Positions 8,449 through 17,160 of a stretch of 64,000 bases of DNA are shown here, piece by piece (the first letter of the stretch is position 1; each line of letters starts with the position of its first letter). The notes below the pieces were generated by a model that saw nothing but the letters and a program-made list of their open reading frames with translations, was not told the origin of the DNA and did no database searches. The translations under genes were made by a program, and so were the position numbers. Source of the stretch: Anaerolineales bacterium. GTDB lineage: Bacteria > Chloroflexota > Anaerolineae > Anaerolineales > Villigracilaceae. Where the stretch lies: positions 310,001 through 374,000 of the forward strand of contig CP129480.1 in NCBI GenBank assembly GCA_030583885.1, in the 5' to 3' direction.

Positions 8449-9260
8449 ACTGGTTCCTCGAGCCCCTCGCTTATCAATTCATGCAGCGCGGATTGCTCGC
8501 TTCCGTCATCGTCGGCGTTCTATGCGCCGTAATGGGAACCTACGTCGTCCTGCGCGGCATGGCATTTCTCGGTGACGCCATGGCGCACGCCATCCTGCCC
8601 GGAGTGGCGATTGCCTACATATTCAGAGGCGATCTGCTGATCGGTGCGGGAGTCGCCGCGGTGATTGTCGCATTGAGCATCGGTTTTTTCTCGCGTGAGG
8701 GGACGGTCAGGGAGGATACTGCCATCGGCATTTTATTCGCGGCGGCGCTTTCCCTGGGTGTGGCATTGATCAGTTCCATGCAAACCTATGCCGTGGATTT
8801 ATCCCACATCCTCTTTGGGGATGTGCTTGGCGTAAGCAAAGCCGATCTATGGTTGATCGCAGGCTTAAGCCTTGCCATCCTTTTGACCGTGGGATTATTT
8901 TTCAAGCCCTTCCTCGTCATTTCATTCGACCCGGTTCTTGCCGCGACCCTGCGCCTGCCCGCCGAACTTTTGCGGAATCTGATGCTGGTGCTTTTGGGGT
9001 TGACCGTTGTGGTCTCGTTGCAAACCGTGGGTGTCAGCCTCGCCGCCGCCATGCTGGTCACGCCCGCGGCAACCGCATATCTCCTCACGCGCCGTCTCTT
9101 CCCGATGATGCTGGTCTCCGCTTTGATCGGCGCACTGTCATCTGTGATCGGTTTATATCTCAGCTACTATCTGAACATCGTCTCCGGCTCGGCCATAGTA
9201 CTAACGGCCACCCTGTTTTTCCTGCTTGGGTTCTTGTGGAAACGAGTGAAGTCTGTATAA
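8445..9260 (+). CDS. znuB: Zinc/manganese ABC transporter permease (ZnuB-like)
   Basis: A 271-residue integral membrane protein of the ABC-3 family, with about eight hydrophobic helices and the typical early pattern GTYVVLRGMAFLGDAMAHAILPG. The gene overlaps znuC by 4 bp, so it is translationally coupled, and the encoded pair would form the inner-membrane pore and motor for the lipoprotein-bound metal. The length matches the family. Confidence 0.92.
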   Translation: MNWFLEPLAYQFMQRGLLASVIVGVLCAVMGTYVVLRGMAFLGDAMAHAILPGVAIAYIFRGDLLIGAGVAAVIVALSIGFFSREGTVREDTAIGILFAAALSLGVALISSMQTYAVDLSHILFGDVLGVSKADLWLIAGLSLAILLTVGLFFKPFLVISFDPVLAATLRLPAELLRNLMLVLLGLTVVVSLQTVGVSLAAAMLVTPAATAYLLTRRLFPMMLVSALIGALSSVIGLYLSYYLNIVSGSAIVLTATLFFLLGFLWKRVKSV

Positions 9261-9301
9261 TAAAAGTTAATATTTGACAAAACCAAAGGAGAATTTTAGA
9301 A

Positions 9302-9742
9302 ATGGCCCTTATCGAAACTTCCATCAAGATCAACGTAAGCCCGGAGAAAATCTTTTCACACGTCTCCAGCCTGGACAGTCTGAAGAACGAATACGTGGTC
9401 GGCATCGAGGCGGATGGACCGGTCAAGCTAGGCACAAAGATCAAGACCAGGATCAAATCCACACAGGGCGTGGAGAACGAGATCGTCTCCGAAGTCATCG
9501 CCTTCGAGGAAAACAGGAAATTCGGAACCAAGACCTTTGCCGCACCGCCCGCCTCGGATGTGGTCAGCACCTACATCCTCGAAAAGGACGGTGACGGCAC
9601 AAAAGTGACCCTGCAGACCGAAGCTGTGCTGCTCCCCGCAGGCATGCCGAGTGTGCCCGGCATGGAAGACATGATGAAAAAGCAGATGCTCGCGGGCTAT
9701 GACGCCGCACTCGCTGCGCTCAAGAAGAAATTGGAGGGCTAG
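9302..9742 (+). CDS. SRPBCC/CoxG-like protein
   Basis: A 146-residue soluble protein with the SRPBCC (START-like) pattern: an opening beta strand with INVSPEKIFSHVSSLDSL, alternating beta strands and a long C-terminal helix (MEDMMKKQMLAGYDAALAALKKKLEG). Such proteins bind hydrophobic ligands; the CoxG and polyketide-cyclase-like branches are closest by eye. An AGGAG site precedes the ATG. A terminator follows directly, and the gene may still belong to the znu transcript because only 41 bp separate it from znuB. Ligand unknown. Confidence 0.75.
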   Translation: MALIETSIKINVSPEKIFSHVSSLDSLKNEYVVGIEADGPVKLGTKIKTRIKSTQGVENEIVSEVIAFEENRKFGTKTFAAPPASDVVSTYILEKDGDGTKVTLQTEAVLLPAGMPSVPGMEDMMKKQMLAGYDAALAALKKKLEG

Positions 9743-9767
9743 GCAGGAACTCCACCCTTGTGATTTT

Positions 9768-9797
9768 CTCCCGTCGAAACCTCGGCGGGAGTTTTTT
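9768..9797 (+). terminator. Rho-independent terminator
   Basis: A 9-bp stem (9768-9776 with 9783-9791, one G-T pair) is followed by six T, directly after the SRPBCC gene. Confidence 0.85.
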
Positions 9798-9888
9798 GAT
9801 CACGGGGTACCGCATGAATGATTGAAACAGAATTATGATATTACTCTTAATTTCCGTCAAAAGTTTTAAAAAAATATGCGACAAGCGG

Positions 9889-9894
9889 TAGAAT
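9889..9894 (+). promoter_or_regulatory. TANNNT box of a probable leaderless promoter
   Basis: TAGAAT ends 7 nt before the ATG at 9902 and there is no Shine-Dalgarno site, so transcription would start at or next to the initiation codon. No convincing -35 box is seen. Confidence 0.5.
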
Positions 9895-9901
9895 AAGGCC
9901 C

Positions 9902-11395
9902 ATGCGATATAAAACCACATCATCCCTTCGCCTTGTTTCCTTGATTATTTTTTTAATCTCTGCCTGCGCCTCCCCTGCAACGATACCACCTCCATTAGAA
10001 ACACCCACCGAGACGGCGCTCCCCACCGAAACCACTCCTGTGCTTCCAGTGGACACACCCACACCGCTCGCCACGCCAACCCCTGCGCCCCTGCGAGCCA
10101 ACTATATTCTGGATGCCACCATAAATTATGACGCACATAGCGTCACAGTGGATCAGACCATTTTTTACCCGAACCTGAGCGGCAACCAGATCAATACCCT
10201 CGTCATGGCTGTTGTCCCCAACCTCTGGCGGGGAAGTTTCGCCCTCGACAGCATCGCCATCGACGGGACGCCGACCACAACCTACTCGCTCGACGGTCAA
10301 AGGCTGGATGTGGCATTGTCATCCTTCCTGCCCGCCGGAAGCACCCTCGAGATCTCCCTTCAATTCACCCTTGCACTTCCCTTTGCCGAACAGGAGGACC
10401 CCAGCATCTCGCGTCCACGCATTTATGGATATACGGTGCGTCAAATGAACCTGACCAATTGGTATCCATTCGTTGTGCCGAACATCAACGGCGATTGGAT
10501 CCTGCATGACCCCTGGTTCTATGGTGAACATCTTGTTTACGATGCCGCCGACTATGAAGTCACCGTCCGATTTACAGACCCGGCCAGCGCCCCCATCGTC
10601 GCCGCCAGCGGATTCCCCGAACAACTGACAGACTCCACCCGCTACACCATCACCGCCGCGCGGACATTCGCCCTCGCCGCCAGCCGCGAGTTTCAAGTTT
10701 CAAGCACGCAGGTTGGTGAGAGCACCATCTCCAGTTATTACTTCCCCTTCAACGAAGCCGGTGGACAGGCCGCATTGAAAGCCACCGCCGAATCTGTACA
10801 GGTCTTTACGCAGCGTTTTGGACCGTATCCGCACAGGACACTTGCCATCGTGATGGGCGACTTCAACGACGGCATGGAATACTCCGCCTTCTTCTACCTG
10901 CCCAAGGACTTCTACAATCTGTATGACGGCACGCCTGCAAACTATCTCACCTTTGTTGCCGCACATGAAACCGCGCATCAATGGTGGTTCGAACAGGTTG
11001 CCAGCGACCAGGCATTACAACCCTGGGTGGATGAAGCCCTGGCCGCATACTCCGAGCGCATTTATTATGAAAATGTCCATCCCGAACTGGTCAGCTGGTG
11101 GTGGACATACCGCATTGATTTTTACAAACCGCAGGGCTTTGTGGACATACCCATCTATGACGGGAAGGGCTTCCGTCCCTACACCAATGCGGCCTACTTC
11201 CAGGGCGCACACTTCCTCGAAGAACTGCGCAACCGCATCGGTGACGAGGCCTTCTTCGCCTTCATCCGCGATTACCTCGCGCAGGGACGCGGCAGGATCG
11301 TCACCGCCAACGACTTCTTCCGTATCCTCAGCCAGCACACCAGCACCGACTACTCGGACATCGTGCGCAAATACTTCCAAAACACCTATCAATGA
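9902..11395 (+). CDS. M1-type metallopeptidase-like lipoprotein, copy 1
   Basis: A 497-residue exported lipoprotein: signal peptide with lipobox LISAC, a Pro/Thr-rich linker (about 25-65), a beta-rich region and a gluzincin catalytic domain. The zinc site is complete, HETAH at 355-359 plus Glu378 in VDEALAAYSE, 19 residues after the second His as in family M1. A GMEYS motif (DFNDGMEYSAFF) precedes it, in the place of the GAMEN motif that binds the peptide N-terminus in aminopeptidases; the differing sequence may mean another specificity. Its stop overlaps the start of a paralogue. Confidence 0.85.
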   Translation: MRYKTTSSLRLVSLIIFLISACASPATIPPPLETPTETALPTETTPVLPVDTPTPLATPTPAPLRANYILDATINYDAHSVTVDQTIFYPNLSGNQINTLVMAVVPNLWRGSFALDSIAIDGTPTTTYSLDGQRLDVALSSFLPAGSTLEISLQFTLALPFAEQEDPSISRPRIYGYTVRQMNLTNWYPFVVPNINGDWILHDPWFYGEHLVYDAADYEVTVRFTDPASAPIVAASGFPEQLTDSTRYTITAARTFALAASREFQVSSTQVGESTISSYYFPFNEAGGQAALKATAESVQVFTQRFGPYPHRTLAIVMGDFNDGMEYSAFFYLPKDFYNLYDGTPANYLTFVAAHETAHQWWFEQVASDQALQPWVDEALAAYSERIYYENVHPELVSWWWTYRIDFYKPQGFVDIPIYDGKGFRPYTNAAYFQGAHFLEELRNRIGDEAFFAFIRDYLAQGRGRIVTANDFFRILSQHTSTDYSDIVRKYFQNTYQ

Positions 11396-12993
11396 ACGGA
11401 TTCCGCATCCAGTACGCACTGCGAGTTACGCAATTCGTACTCATCCTGACAGTCCTGGCCTCCTGCGCCTCACCAACACCGACTCCCGAGCCGCGGCATT
11501 TTGCACCGTTCATCCTGATCACACAGGATCCGAACGCATCCCCCACGCCGACACCCTTCCAGCCCTCAGGTGCGATCGACACAGTTCCGCCGACGTTTAC
11601 CGATGCGCCCCCCGCCACTGCGACCTTCACCAGCACACTGCCGCCCACGCTGACCTTCACCCCGCCTCCCCCTGGGCCGGCCTCTGGTTCCGTTTCCCCA
11701 ACATTGCCGTCAGGGGCGAATTCCTCACGCCCGAACTACATCCTGTATTCAACATTGGACTTCAGGGGAAAAACCATCACAACCGACCAGACCATCCGTT
11801 ATTACAACAACACGGGTGTATCATTATCCGAGATCGTATTTTCCGTCCAACCGAATCGATATGGCAATGCATTCGTACTGAATTCCATTGCCCAGGATGG
11901 CACATCATTAAATTCGTACACAATCAGCGGCCAACGCATGACGGTCAGCCTGCCCCAGCCCCTTGGAGCGGGAGCTGCCACCACACTGACCCTGAACTTC
12001 AAACTCAACATCCCTCAGAAATCAGCCAGCGATGTGTTCGGATACGACTACAACCAGATCAACCTTGTGGACTGGTATCCGTTCATCGTGCCGTACAAAA
12101 ACGGATGGATCCTGCATGATTCCATGCCCTGGGGCGAGCATCTCGTCTATGATTCAGCGGACATCGAGTTGAACATCAAAAAGGATTCGGATGTCACTCT
12201 CGCCGTGGGCGCTTCGCCCGAACAGAACGGCGAATGGACCCGTTACCGCTTGTACGGCGCGCGTACACTGGCGCTCTCAGCCAGCAATGAATTCATCGTG
12301 GTCGAATCAACTGCGGGGAATATCACGATCCGCTCGTATCATTTCAACGGGTATAAAACCGGCGGAGACGGGATCCTCTTGTTAGCCGCGCAGGCGGTCA
12401 ATACATTCTCGGAACAGTTCGCACCATATCCGTATCAAAGCCTCGCGGTCGTACAGACCGACATGGACGACGGGATGGAATACGATGGTTTGATCTTTAT
12501 CTCCACCGATTTTTACAGTCAATATACCGGCGGCGCGCGCAACAACCTTGCCGCCATCGGTGTGCATGAGATTGCACATCAATGGTGGTACGGGCTGGTG
12601 GGAAACGACCACGCGCTTGAACCCTGGCTGGATGAGGCGCTGGCAACCTACAGTGAACGCATTTTTTATGAAAACAACTATCCCGCCAATATCAGCTGGT
12701 GGTGGCAGTTCCGCGTGAACTACTTCAACCCAACTGGCTACGTGGATACGAACATCTACAACGGCGGCTCGTTCCGCTTGTACACCAATGCTGTATATTT
12801 CCAGGGCGCGCGATTCCTGGATGAAATGCGCATCCTCATGGGACACGGTAATTTCTCCAAGTTCCTGAAGGAGTATGCAAGGCGCCATGCCCATGGGCAT
12901 GCCACCTCTGCCGATTTCTTCGCCCTTGCTCGTGAGATCGTCAATGTCAACTACAACGGTTTATTGAATAAATATTTTGCGGGTTCGTATTAA
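11392..12993 (+). CDS. M1-type metallopeptidase-like lipoprotein, copy 2
   Basis: A 533-residue paralogue of the preceding gene, overlapping it by 4 bp (ATGA). It has a signal peptide with a lipobox-like LASCAS, a longer Thr/Pro-rich spacer (about 28-105), and the same order of modules. The zinc site is intact: HEIAH at 392-396 and Glu415 in LDEALATYSE. The GAMEN-like position reads DDGMEYDG. The two proteins share long stretches such as NLTNWYPF/NLVDWYPF and GEHLVYD, so the pair arose by tandem duplication and then diverged. Both probably act on peptides at the outer face of the membrane. Confidence 0.85.
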   Translation: MNGFRIQYALRVTQFVLILTVLASCASPTPTPEPRHFAPFILITQDPNASPTPTPFQPSGAIDTVPPTFTDAPPATATFTSTLPPTLTFTPPPPGPASGSVSPTLPSGANSSRPNYILYSTLDFRGKTITTDQTIRYYNNTGVSLSEIVFSVQPNRYGNAFVLNSIAQDGTSLNSYTISGQRMTVSLPQPLGAGAATTLTLNFKLNIPQKSASDVFGYDYNQINLVDWYPFIVPYKNGWILHDSMPWGEHLVYDSADIELNIKKDSDVTLAVGASPEQNGEWTRYRLYGARTLALSASNEFIVVESTAGNITIRSYHFNGYKTGGDGILLLAAQAVNTFSEQFAPYPYQSLAVVQTDMDDGMEYDGLIFISTDFYSQYTGGARNNLAAIGVHEIAHQWWYGLVGNDHALEPWLDEALATYSERIFYENNYPANISWWWQFRVNYFNPTGYVDTNIYNGGSFRLYTNAVYFQGARFLDEMRILMGHGNFSKFLKEYARRHAHGHATSADFFALAREIVNVNYNGLLNKYFAGSY

Positions 12994-12997
12994 GATA

Positions 12998-13678
12998 ATG
13001 GACCGCCCCTACACCTTCATTAACGTCGCCGTGTCAGCGGACGGAAAGATGGATACGGTTGAACGCAAAGGCACCGCCATCTCATCCAAACAGGACAAGG
13101 AACGCGTGGATCAACTCCGCGCGGAGGCGGATGCAGTGCTTGTCGGGGGGAAAACGCTTCTCGAAGAGCAACCCAAACTCATCGTTAAGTCCGAGGCGCT
13201 GCGTAAGGGGAGGATCCAACAGGGGCGTTCGCCGAATCCGATCAAGGTGGGGGTTGTCACGGTCGCCGACATCCCCACCGACTCAGATTTTATTAAGGTT
13301 GGAAATACGCAGGTCGTAATATTCACCACATCTCAAACATCTAAGACGCAGATCGATCTTTTGCGTGCGCACGGCGTGGAAACCCTTGTAGATGATACGC
13401 AGCGTGTCGACCTGGAAAAAATGATGAGGACGTTGAAACAAATCGGCGTTGAACGGTTAATGGTGGAAGGCGGCGGGACGATGAATTTCGAATTGATGCG
13501 CCTGGGACTGGTGGATGAACTAATCATGTACATCGCACCGATGGTCTTCGGCGGCATGACCGCCCCCACCCCCGCGGATGGACCCGGACTCCCGCGTGAT
13601 GCGGCAATTGAGATGAACCTGTTGGATGTTGAACGATGGGAAGACGGCGGGGTTGTTCTGAAGTATAAAATCAAGTAG
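12998..13678 (+). CDS. RibD C-terminal-type reductase (riboflavin biosynthesis)
   Basis: A 226-residue protein of the DHFR-like RibD_C family, without the N-terminal deaminase domain of bacterial RibD. Typical parts are FINVAVSADGKMD at the start, the loop DAVLVGGKTLLEEQP, and the closing MVEGGGTMNFELMRLGLVDELIMYIAP. It probably reduces a pyrimidine ribosyl phosphate intermediate with NADPH. The stand-alone form resembles archaeal and fungal (Rib7) reductases, which reduce before deamination. The ATG at 12998 is 4 bp after the previous stop; the frame extends slightly upstream but overlaps that gene. GTP cyclohydrolase II follows. Confidence 0.85.
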   Translation: MDRPYTFINVAVSADGKMDTVERKGTAISSKQDKERVDQLRAEADAVLVGGKTLLEEQPKLIVKSEALRKGRIQQGRSPNPIKVGVVTVADIPTDSDFIKVGNTQVVIFTTSQTSKTQIDLLRAHGVETLVDDTQRVDLEKMMRTLKQIGVERLMVEGGGTMNFELMRLGLVDELIMYIAPMVFGGMTAPTPADGPGLPRDAAIEMNLLDVERWEDGGVVLKYKIK

Positions 13679-13708
13679 GTCACGTTTTTTGTGATCATGG
13701 AGAGAATT

Positions 13709-14467
13709 ATGTCTGGAATTACGCACGAACAAATTGAACTGTTGCTTGAAGAAGATTGCTGCCACGAATGTGAAGGCTACGGCGAGGATAAGATCTGCGT
13801 CCACATTGAAGCGGTTGCGGAACTGCCTTCGCGCTTTGGCGAGTTTCACATCGTTGCGTTCTCGAATAACCGCGACGGCAAGGAACACGTCGCCATCCTC
13901 AAAGGTGATGTCATCGGCGCGGAGGATGTCCCCGTGCGCCTGCACTCCGAGTGTCTCACCGGCGATGTGATCGGATCCCTGCGCTGCGACTGCCGCGATC
14001 AATTGGAAGCTGCCCTGAAAAAGATCGGCGGGATGGACAAGGGCGTTGTGCTCTATCTCCGCCAGGAGGGGCGCGGCATTGGGCTGACGAACAAGATCCG
14101 CGCGTACAGCTTGCAGGATCAGGGTCTTGACACCGTGGAGGCGAACCTCGCGCTCGGCTTTCGCGATGATGAACGCGATTATGCAGTTGCCGCGCACATG
14201 CTGCACTCGCTCAAGATCCAATCCGTGCGGCTGATGACCAACAACCCCAAGAAAATCGTGCAGCTCGAAGAGCACGGTGTCAGGATCAACGAGCGCCTGC
14301 CGCACATCCTGCCGAGCAATGAACACAACCGCTTTTACCTCGAGACCAAAGCTGCCAAGTCCGGGCATCTGATCGATTTTCGCGGCAAGGAACATCTGCT
14401 TGAACAGCACGAACCCACCATCGTGGAAGGCATGAGCGAAACCCAGATCAAGGCGTTGTATGAATAA
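13709..14467 (+). CDS. ribA: GTP cyclohydrolase II
   Basis: A 252-residue enzyme that opens GTP in the first committed step of riboflavin synthesis. The catalytic block RLHSECLTGD...SLRCDC holds the three zinc cysteines; RQEGRGIGL and LMTNNPKK are also canonical. The DHBP synthase domain often fused to it is absent. The ATG at 13709 has GGAG 6 bp before it. The N-terminus carries an extra Cys-rich stretch (EEDCCHECEGYGEDKIC, about residues 13-29) that is not part of the standard fold. The 3' end overlaps the next gene by 8 bp. Confidence 0.92.
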   Translation: MSGITHEQIELLLEEDCCHECEGYGEDKICVHIEAVAELPSRFGEFHIVAFSNNRDGKEHVAILKGDVIGAEDVPVRLHSECLTGDVIGSLRCDCRDQLEAALKKIGGMDKGVVLYLRQEGRGIGLTNKIRAYSLQDQGLDTVEANLALGFRDDERDYAVAAHMLHSLKIQSVRLMTNNPKKIVQLEEHGVRINERLPHILPSNEHNRFYLETKAAKSGHLIDFRGKEHLLEQHEPTIVEGMSETQIKALYE

Positions 14468-15128
14468 GACCATCGTCATCACGGGCGCAACCGGCGTGCT
14501 TGGAAACCTCGTCACAAGAACATTTGCCGGGCAGGGACATACCCTGGTGTTGCTTGATAAAGACCAGGCGAAATTGGATGCCCTCGTCCGTGACCTGAAC
14601 CTGCCTGCAGACAGACTCCTCGCCCAAAGCGTGGACCTGCTCGACGCACAGGCGCTTCAGGATTCCGCCGAAGCTGTTCTTTCCAAATTCGGCAGAGTCC
14701 ACGCTCTGTTCCATCTCGTCGGCGGCTGGGTCGGCGGCCAGACCTTCGTGGACACCCCGCACAATGATCTGGAATTCATGCTTAACCAGCATGTCCGCAC
14801 GACGTTTAATCTCTTCAAATCGTTCTCGAAACCACTCTCCGCCAATCACTGGGGACGTGTCATTATCATCTCGGCATCCACGGTGCCAAACCCGCCGGGC
14901 AAATCGGGGGTCTACACCGCCGCCAAAGCCGCGCAGGAGAACATGGTGCTCTCGCTCGCATCCGAATTGAAGGAAGCGAAAGTCACCGCAAACATCATCC
15001 TCGTCCGCGCGATAGACGTGGAAAATAAAGGCACAGGCACAAGCCCTGCCGAGATCGTCTCTGCCATGGAATATCTATTCTCCACACAGGCAGACAAAGT
15101 CAATGGGGCGAGAATTCCGTTATACTAG
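14460..15128 (+). CDS. Short-chain dehydrogenase/reductase
   Basis: A 222-residue SDR. The N-terminal dinucleotide motif is TGATGVLGN, close to the classic TGxxxGxG; an Asp/Lys pair after beta 2 (LLDKDQ) suggests NAD preference. The active-site region has SAST...YTAAKAA (YxxxK is present as YTAAK). It overlaps ribA by 8 bp and so is co-translated with the riboflavin genes, but no link to that pathway is evident. Substrate unknown. Confidence 0.85.
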   Translation: MNKTIVITGATGVLGNLVTRTFAGQGHTLVLLDKDQAKLDALVRDLNLPADRLLAQSVDLLDAQALQDSAEAVLSKFGRVHALFHLVGGWVGGQTFVDTPHNDLEFMLNQHVRTTFNLFKSFSKPLSANHWGRVIIISASTVPNPPGKSGVYTAAKAAQENMVLSLASELKEAKVTANIILVRAIDVENKGTGTSPAEIVSAMEYLFSTQADKVNGARIPLY

Positions 15129-15132
15129 GCGG

Positions 15133-15999
15133 ATGCAAAGCCAGTTCATCCAAACTAACAACATCAAACTGCATGTGCTGACCGACGGACCCGAAAACGG
15201 ACCGTCGGTTATCTTATTGCACGGCTTTCCCGAATTCCACTATGGCTGGCGCAAGCAGGTTCCCGCGCTCGTGCAGCAGGGATTCCGTGTCATCGTCCCG
15301 GACCAGCGCGGGTACAACCTGTCCGAGAAGCCGCTCGGGACGGCGGCGTATGATGTCAATACGCTGGCGCGGGACATCATCGGTCTGTTTGACCATTTTG
15401 GGATACAGAAAGCAAAATTAGTCGGGCACGATTGGGGCGCGGTGGTCGCATGGACAATGGCGTTGAATCACCCCGAACGGCTGGAGAAACTCGCCATTTT
15501 GAACGTCCCGCATCCCGATGTGATGGCGCGTTTTCTATTGAAAGACCCGCTGCAACGCAGGAAATCCTGGTATATCTTCGCCATTCAACTGCGGCACATC
15601 GCCGAATGGAATTTGAGTCGCAATGGCTTCCGCAACATGGCGCGGATGCTGGTCGGTTCGGGGAAGAAAAGCACCTTCACAAGGGAGGACATTGCCGAAT
15701 ACAAAAAGGCATGGTCACAGCCCGGCGCGTTGACGGGGATGCTGAACTGGTATCGCGCCATTTTTCACAGCAGTTTGAAGCATTTTTTCAACCGCAAGAA
15801 ACTACCCGCGCGGCAGGTGCAAACGCCAATCCTCATTCTATGGGGCAAACGGGATGTGGCGCTCAGCCATGAAATGGTGGAACCGTCCCTGGCGCTGTGC
15901 GATAACGGCAGGTCGGTCATGTTCGAGGATGCCACCCACTGGGTACAGCACGACAAAGCAGACGAAGTGAACAAATATCTCATCGAATTTTTGAGGTAA
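15133..15999 (+). CDS. Alpha/beta hydrolase, epoxide hydrolase-like
   Basis: A 288-residue alpha/beta hydrolase. HGFPEFHYGW gives the oxyanion-hole region typical of epoxide hydrolases, the nucleophile elbow is GHDWGA (Asp100) and the catalytic His is His269 in ATHWVQHD. Asp as nucleophile points to the epoxide hydrolase/haloalkane dehalogenase branch; a cap domain lies about 130-210. I chose the ATG at 15133. TATACT ends 6 nt before it and the intervening AGGCGG could be either a ribosome site or simply the gap of a leaderless promoter. Confidence 0.85.
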   Translation: MQSQFIQTNNIKLHVLTDGPENGPSVILLHGFPEFHYGWRKQVPALVQQGFRVIVPDQRGYNLSEKPLGTAAYDVNTLARDIIGLFDHFGIQKAKLVGHDWGAVVAWTMALNHPERLEKLAILNVPHPDVMARFLLKDPLQRRKSWYIFAIQLRHIAEWNLSRNGFRNMARMLVGSGKKSTFTREDIAEYKKAWSQPGALTGMLNWYRAIFHSSLKHFFNRKKLPARQVQTPILILWGKRDVALSHEMVEPSLALCDNGRSVMFEDATHWVQHDKADEVNKYLIEFLR

Positions 16000-16002
16000 C
16001 CC

Positions 16003-16857
16003 ATGCCCGTTCTTGCGATTGCGCTTCTGTTCGCATCCGCCGCGATGCACGCCTTGTGGAATTTTTTGCTTAAAAACGCTGAAGAAAAATACATTGCCAT
16101 GGGCTGGCAGGTGATTCTGAGCGGGATTCTGGCATTGGGTTTCATCTTCTTTTCAGGCTTGCCGCCGCAGCACATGTGGCTGTTCGCGGTCATCAGCATG
16201 CTGCTGGAGGCGATTTACTTCATTCTGTTGTGCATCGCCTACACAGACCATGACTTTTCGCTGGTCTATCCGATTGCGCGCGGGGCGGCGCCTGCCTTGC
16301 TGGTTTTATGGTCTGCATTATTTTTGCGCGAGGAGTTGACCATTGGCGGGTATATCGGTCTCGCCATGATCACCGGCGGCATCGTCCTAAACGGCGCGAC
16401 GGCGCTGCTCAACACTCGCGGGGAGAAACCGCATTTGAAGGGCATCCTGACGGCGCTATCGGTTGCGCTGGTCATTTCGATCTACACCTTCATTGACGGG
16501 ACTGCCGTAAAAAACGGACCCGCGCTGCCGTATGGCTTGTTCATGTTTGTGATGATCCCATTTGTAACCACACCCTACCTCACCCGCAGGTATGGCTGGG
16601 ATTCGTTTGTAAGAGTGTGGAGGAACAACCGAAACTATCTCCTGCTTGGTGGTGTACTTGGACTGGTGGCCTACATGCTGGCCCTGTTCGCCTACACCTT
16701 TGCGCCGCTCAGCTATTCAGGTGCGATCCGAGAGGTCAGTGCGGTGATCGGGGCGTTCCTGGGATGGCAGTTCTTGAAGGAAGAGATGGGCGGAATTCGC
16801 GTGGTCGGCGCGGCAATCGTATTTGCAGGCGTGATGGTGATCGCGGTATTTGGGTAG
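16003..16857 (+). CDS. EamA/DMT-family exporter
   Basis: A 284-residue membrane protein with about ten hydrophobic helices arranged as two similar halves, the EamA (drug/metabolite transporter) layout. Indicative pieces are YPIARGAAPALLVLWSALFLREELT in the first half and SYSGAIREVSAVIGAFLGWQFLKEEMG in the second, the classic helix-end repeats. It probably exports a small metabolite. It starts 3 bp after the alpha/beta hydrolase stop, so the two are probably cotranscribed. Confidence 0.85.
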   Translation: MPVLAIALLFASAAMHALWNFLLKNAEEKYIAMGWQVILSGILALGFIFFSGLPPQHMWLFAVISMLLEAIYFILLCIAYTDHDFSLVYPIARGAAPALLVLWSALFLREELTIGGYIGLAMITGGIVLNGATALLNTRGEKPHLKGILTALSVALVISIYTFIDGTAVKNGPALPYGLFMFVMIPFVTTPYLTRRYGWDSFVRVWRNNRNYLLLGGVLGLVAYMLALFAYTFAPLSYSGAIREVSAVIGAFLGWQFLKEEMGGIRVVGAAIVFAGVMVIAVFG

Positions 16858-17008
16858 TGGACAGCAGACCGAAGAGCGTGGACCGATTCGCTCAGGGTGG
16901 AGCTAAATGACGGGGAACAGAAGCAGGTTCGGGTCAGGAGTGGGGCGGGTTTTTATTCCTCCAATAATTTGTGACAAGTCTCATCCAATTTACAGTTACA
17001 TTAATCAG
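16858..17008. other. Intergenic region without a gene
   Basis: The first part of a 303-bp gap. It holds short GTGGAC/GACCG-type repeated words near 16858-16900, reminiscent of the repeats inside the gene at 43699, and an A/T-rich stretch. I see no gene; the promoter and leader of the following gene fill the rest of the gap. Confidence 0.5.
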
Positions 17009-17037
17009 TTGCGCGGGACGCGAAAACTGGGTAAGAT
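17009..17037 (+). promoter_or_regulatory. Promoter of the aminotransferase gene
   Basis: TTGCGC (17009-17014), 17-bp spacer, TAAGAT (17032-17037). This would give a 5' leader of roughly 115 nt before the ATG at 17161. Confidence 0.6.
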
Positions 17038-17046
17038 AGTAGTGCC

Positions 17047-17094
17047 ATGACTGTATTTTTGGCGCCACATCTTTCCGGCATTTTGATGCCATAA
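17047..17094 (+). CDS. Possible 15-codon leader peptide
   Basis: An ATG shortly after the predicted start opens a 15-codon frame, MTVFLAPHLSGILMP, ending 8 nt before a terminator-like hairpin. No clear ribosome site precedes it and no single amino acid dominates, so it may be chance. Confidence 0.25.
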   Translation: MTVFLAPHLSGILMP

Positions 17095-17102
17095 GTCAGC
17101 AG

Positions 17103-17138
17103 GCCTGATGGGTACGAGTGTATCTGTCAGGCTTTTTT
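17103..17138 (+). terminator. Leader hairpin with T-tract (possible attenuator)
   Basis: GCCTGA (17103-17108) pairs with TCAGGC (17127-17132), followed by six T. It stands inside the leader, 22 bp before the aminotransferase start, where a terminator would lower expression unless read-through is controlled. A small hairpin (17077-17081 with 17086-17090) lies just upstream. Confidence 0.5.
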
Positions 17139-17160
17139 CATCTTTTATCAAGGAGTAAAA

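Noticed and set aside
13679..13708. FMN riboswitch or terminator before ribA
   Set aside because: The 30-bp gap has only a weak 4-5 bp hairpin near GTCACG...GTGATC.
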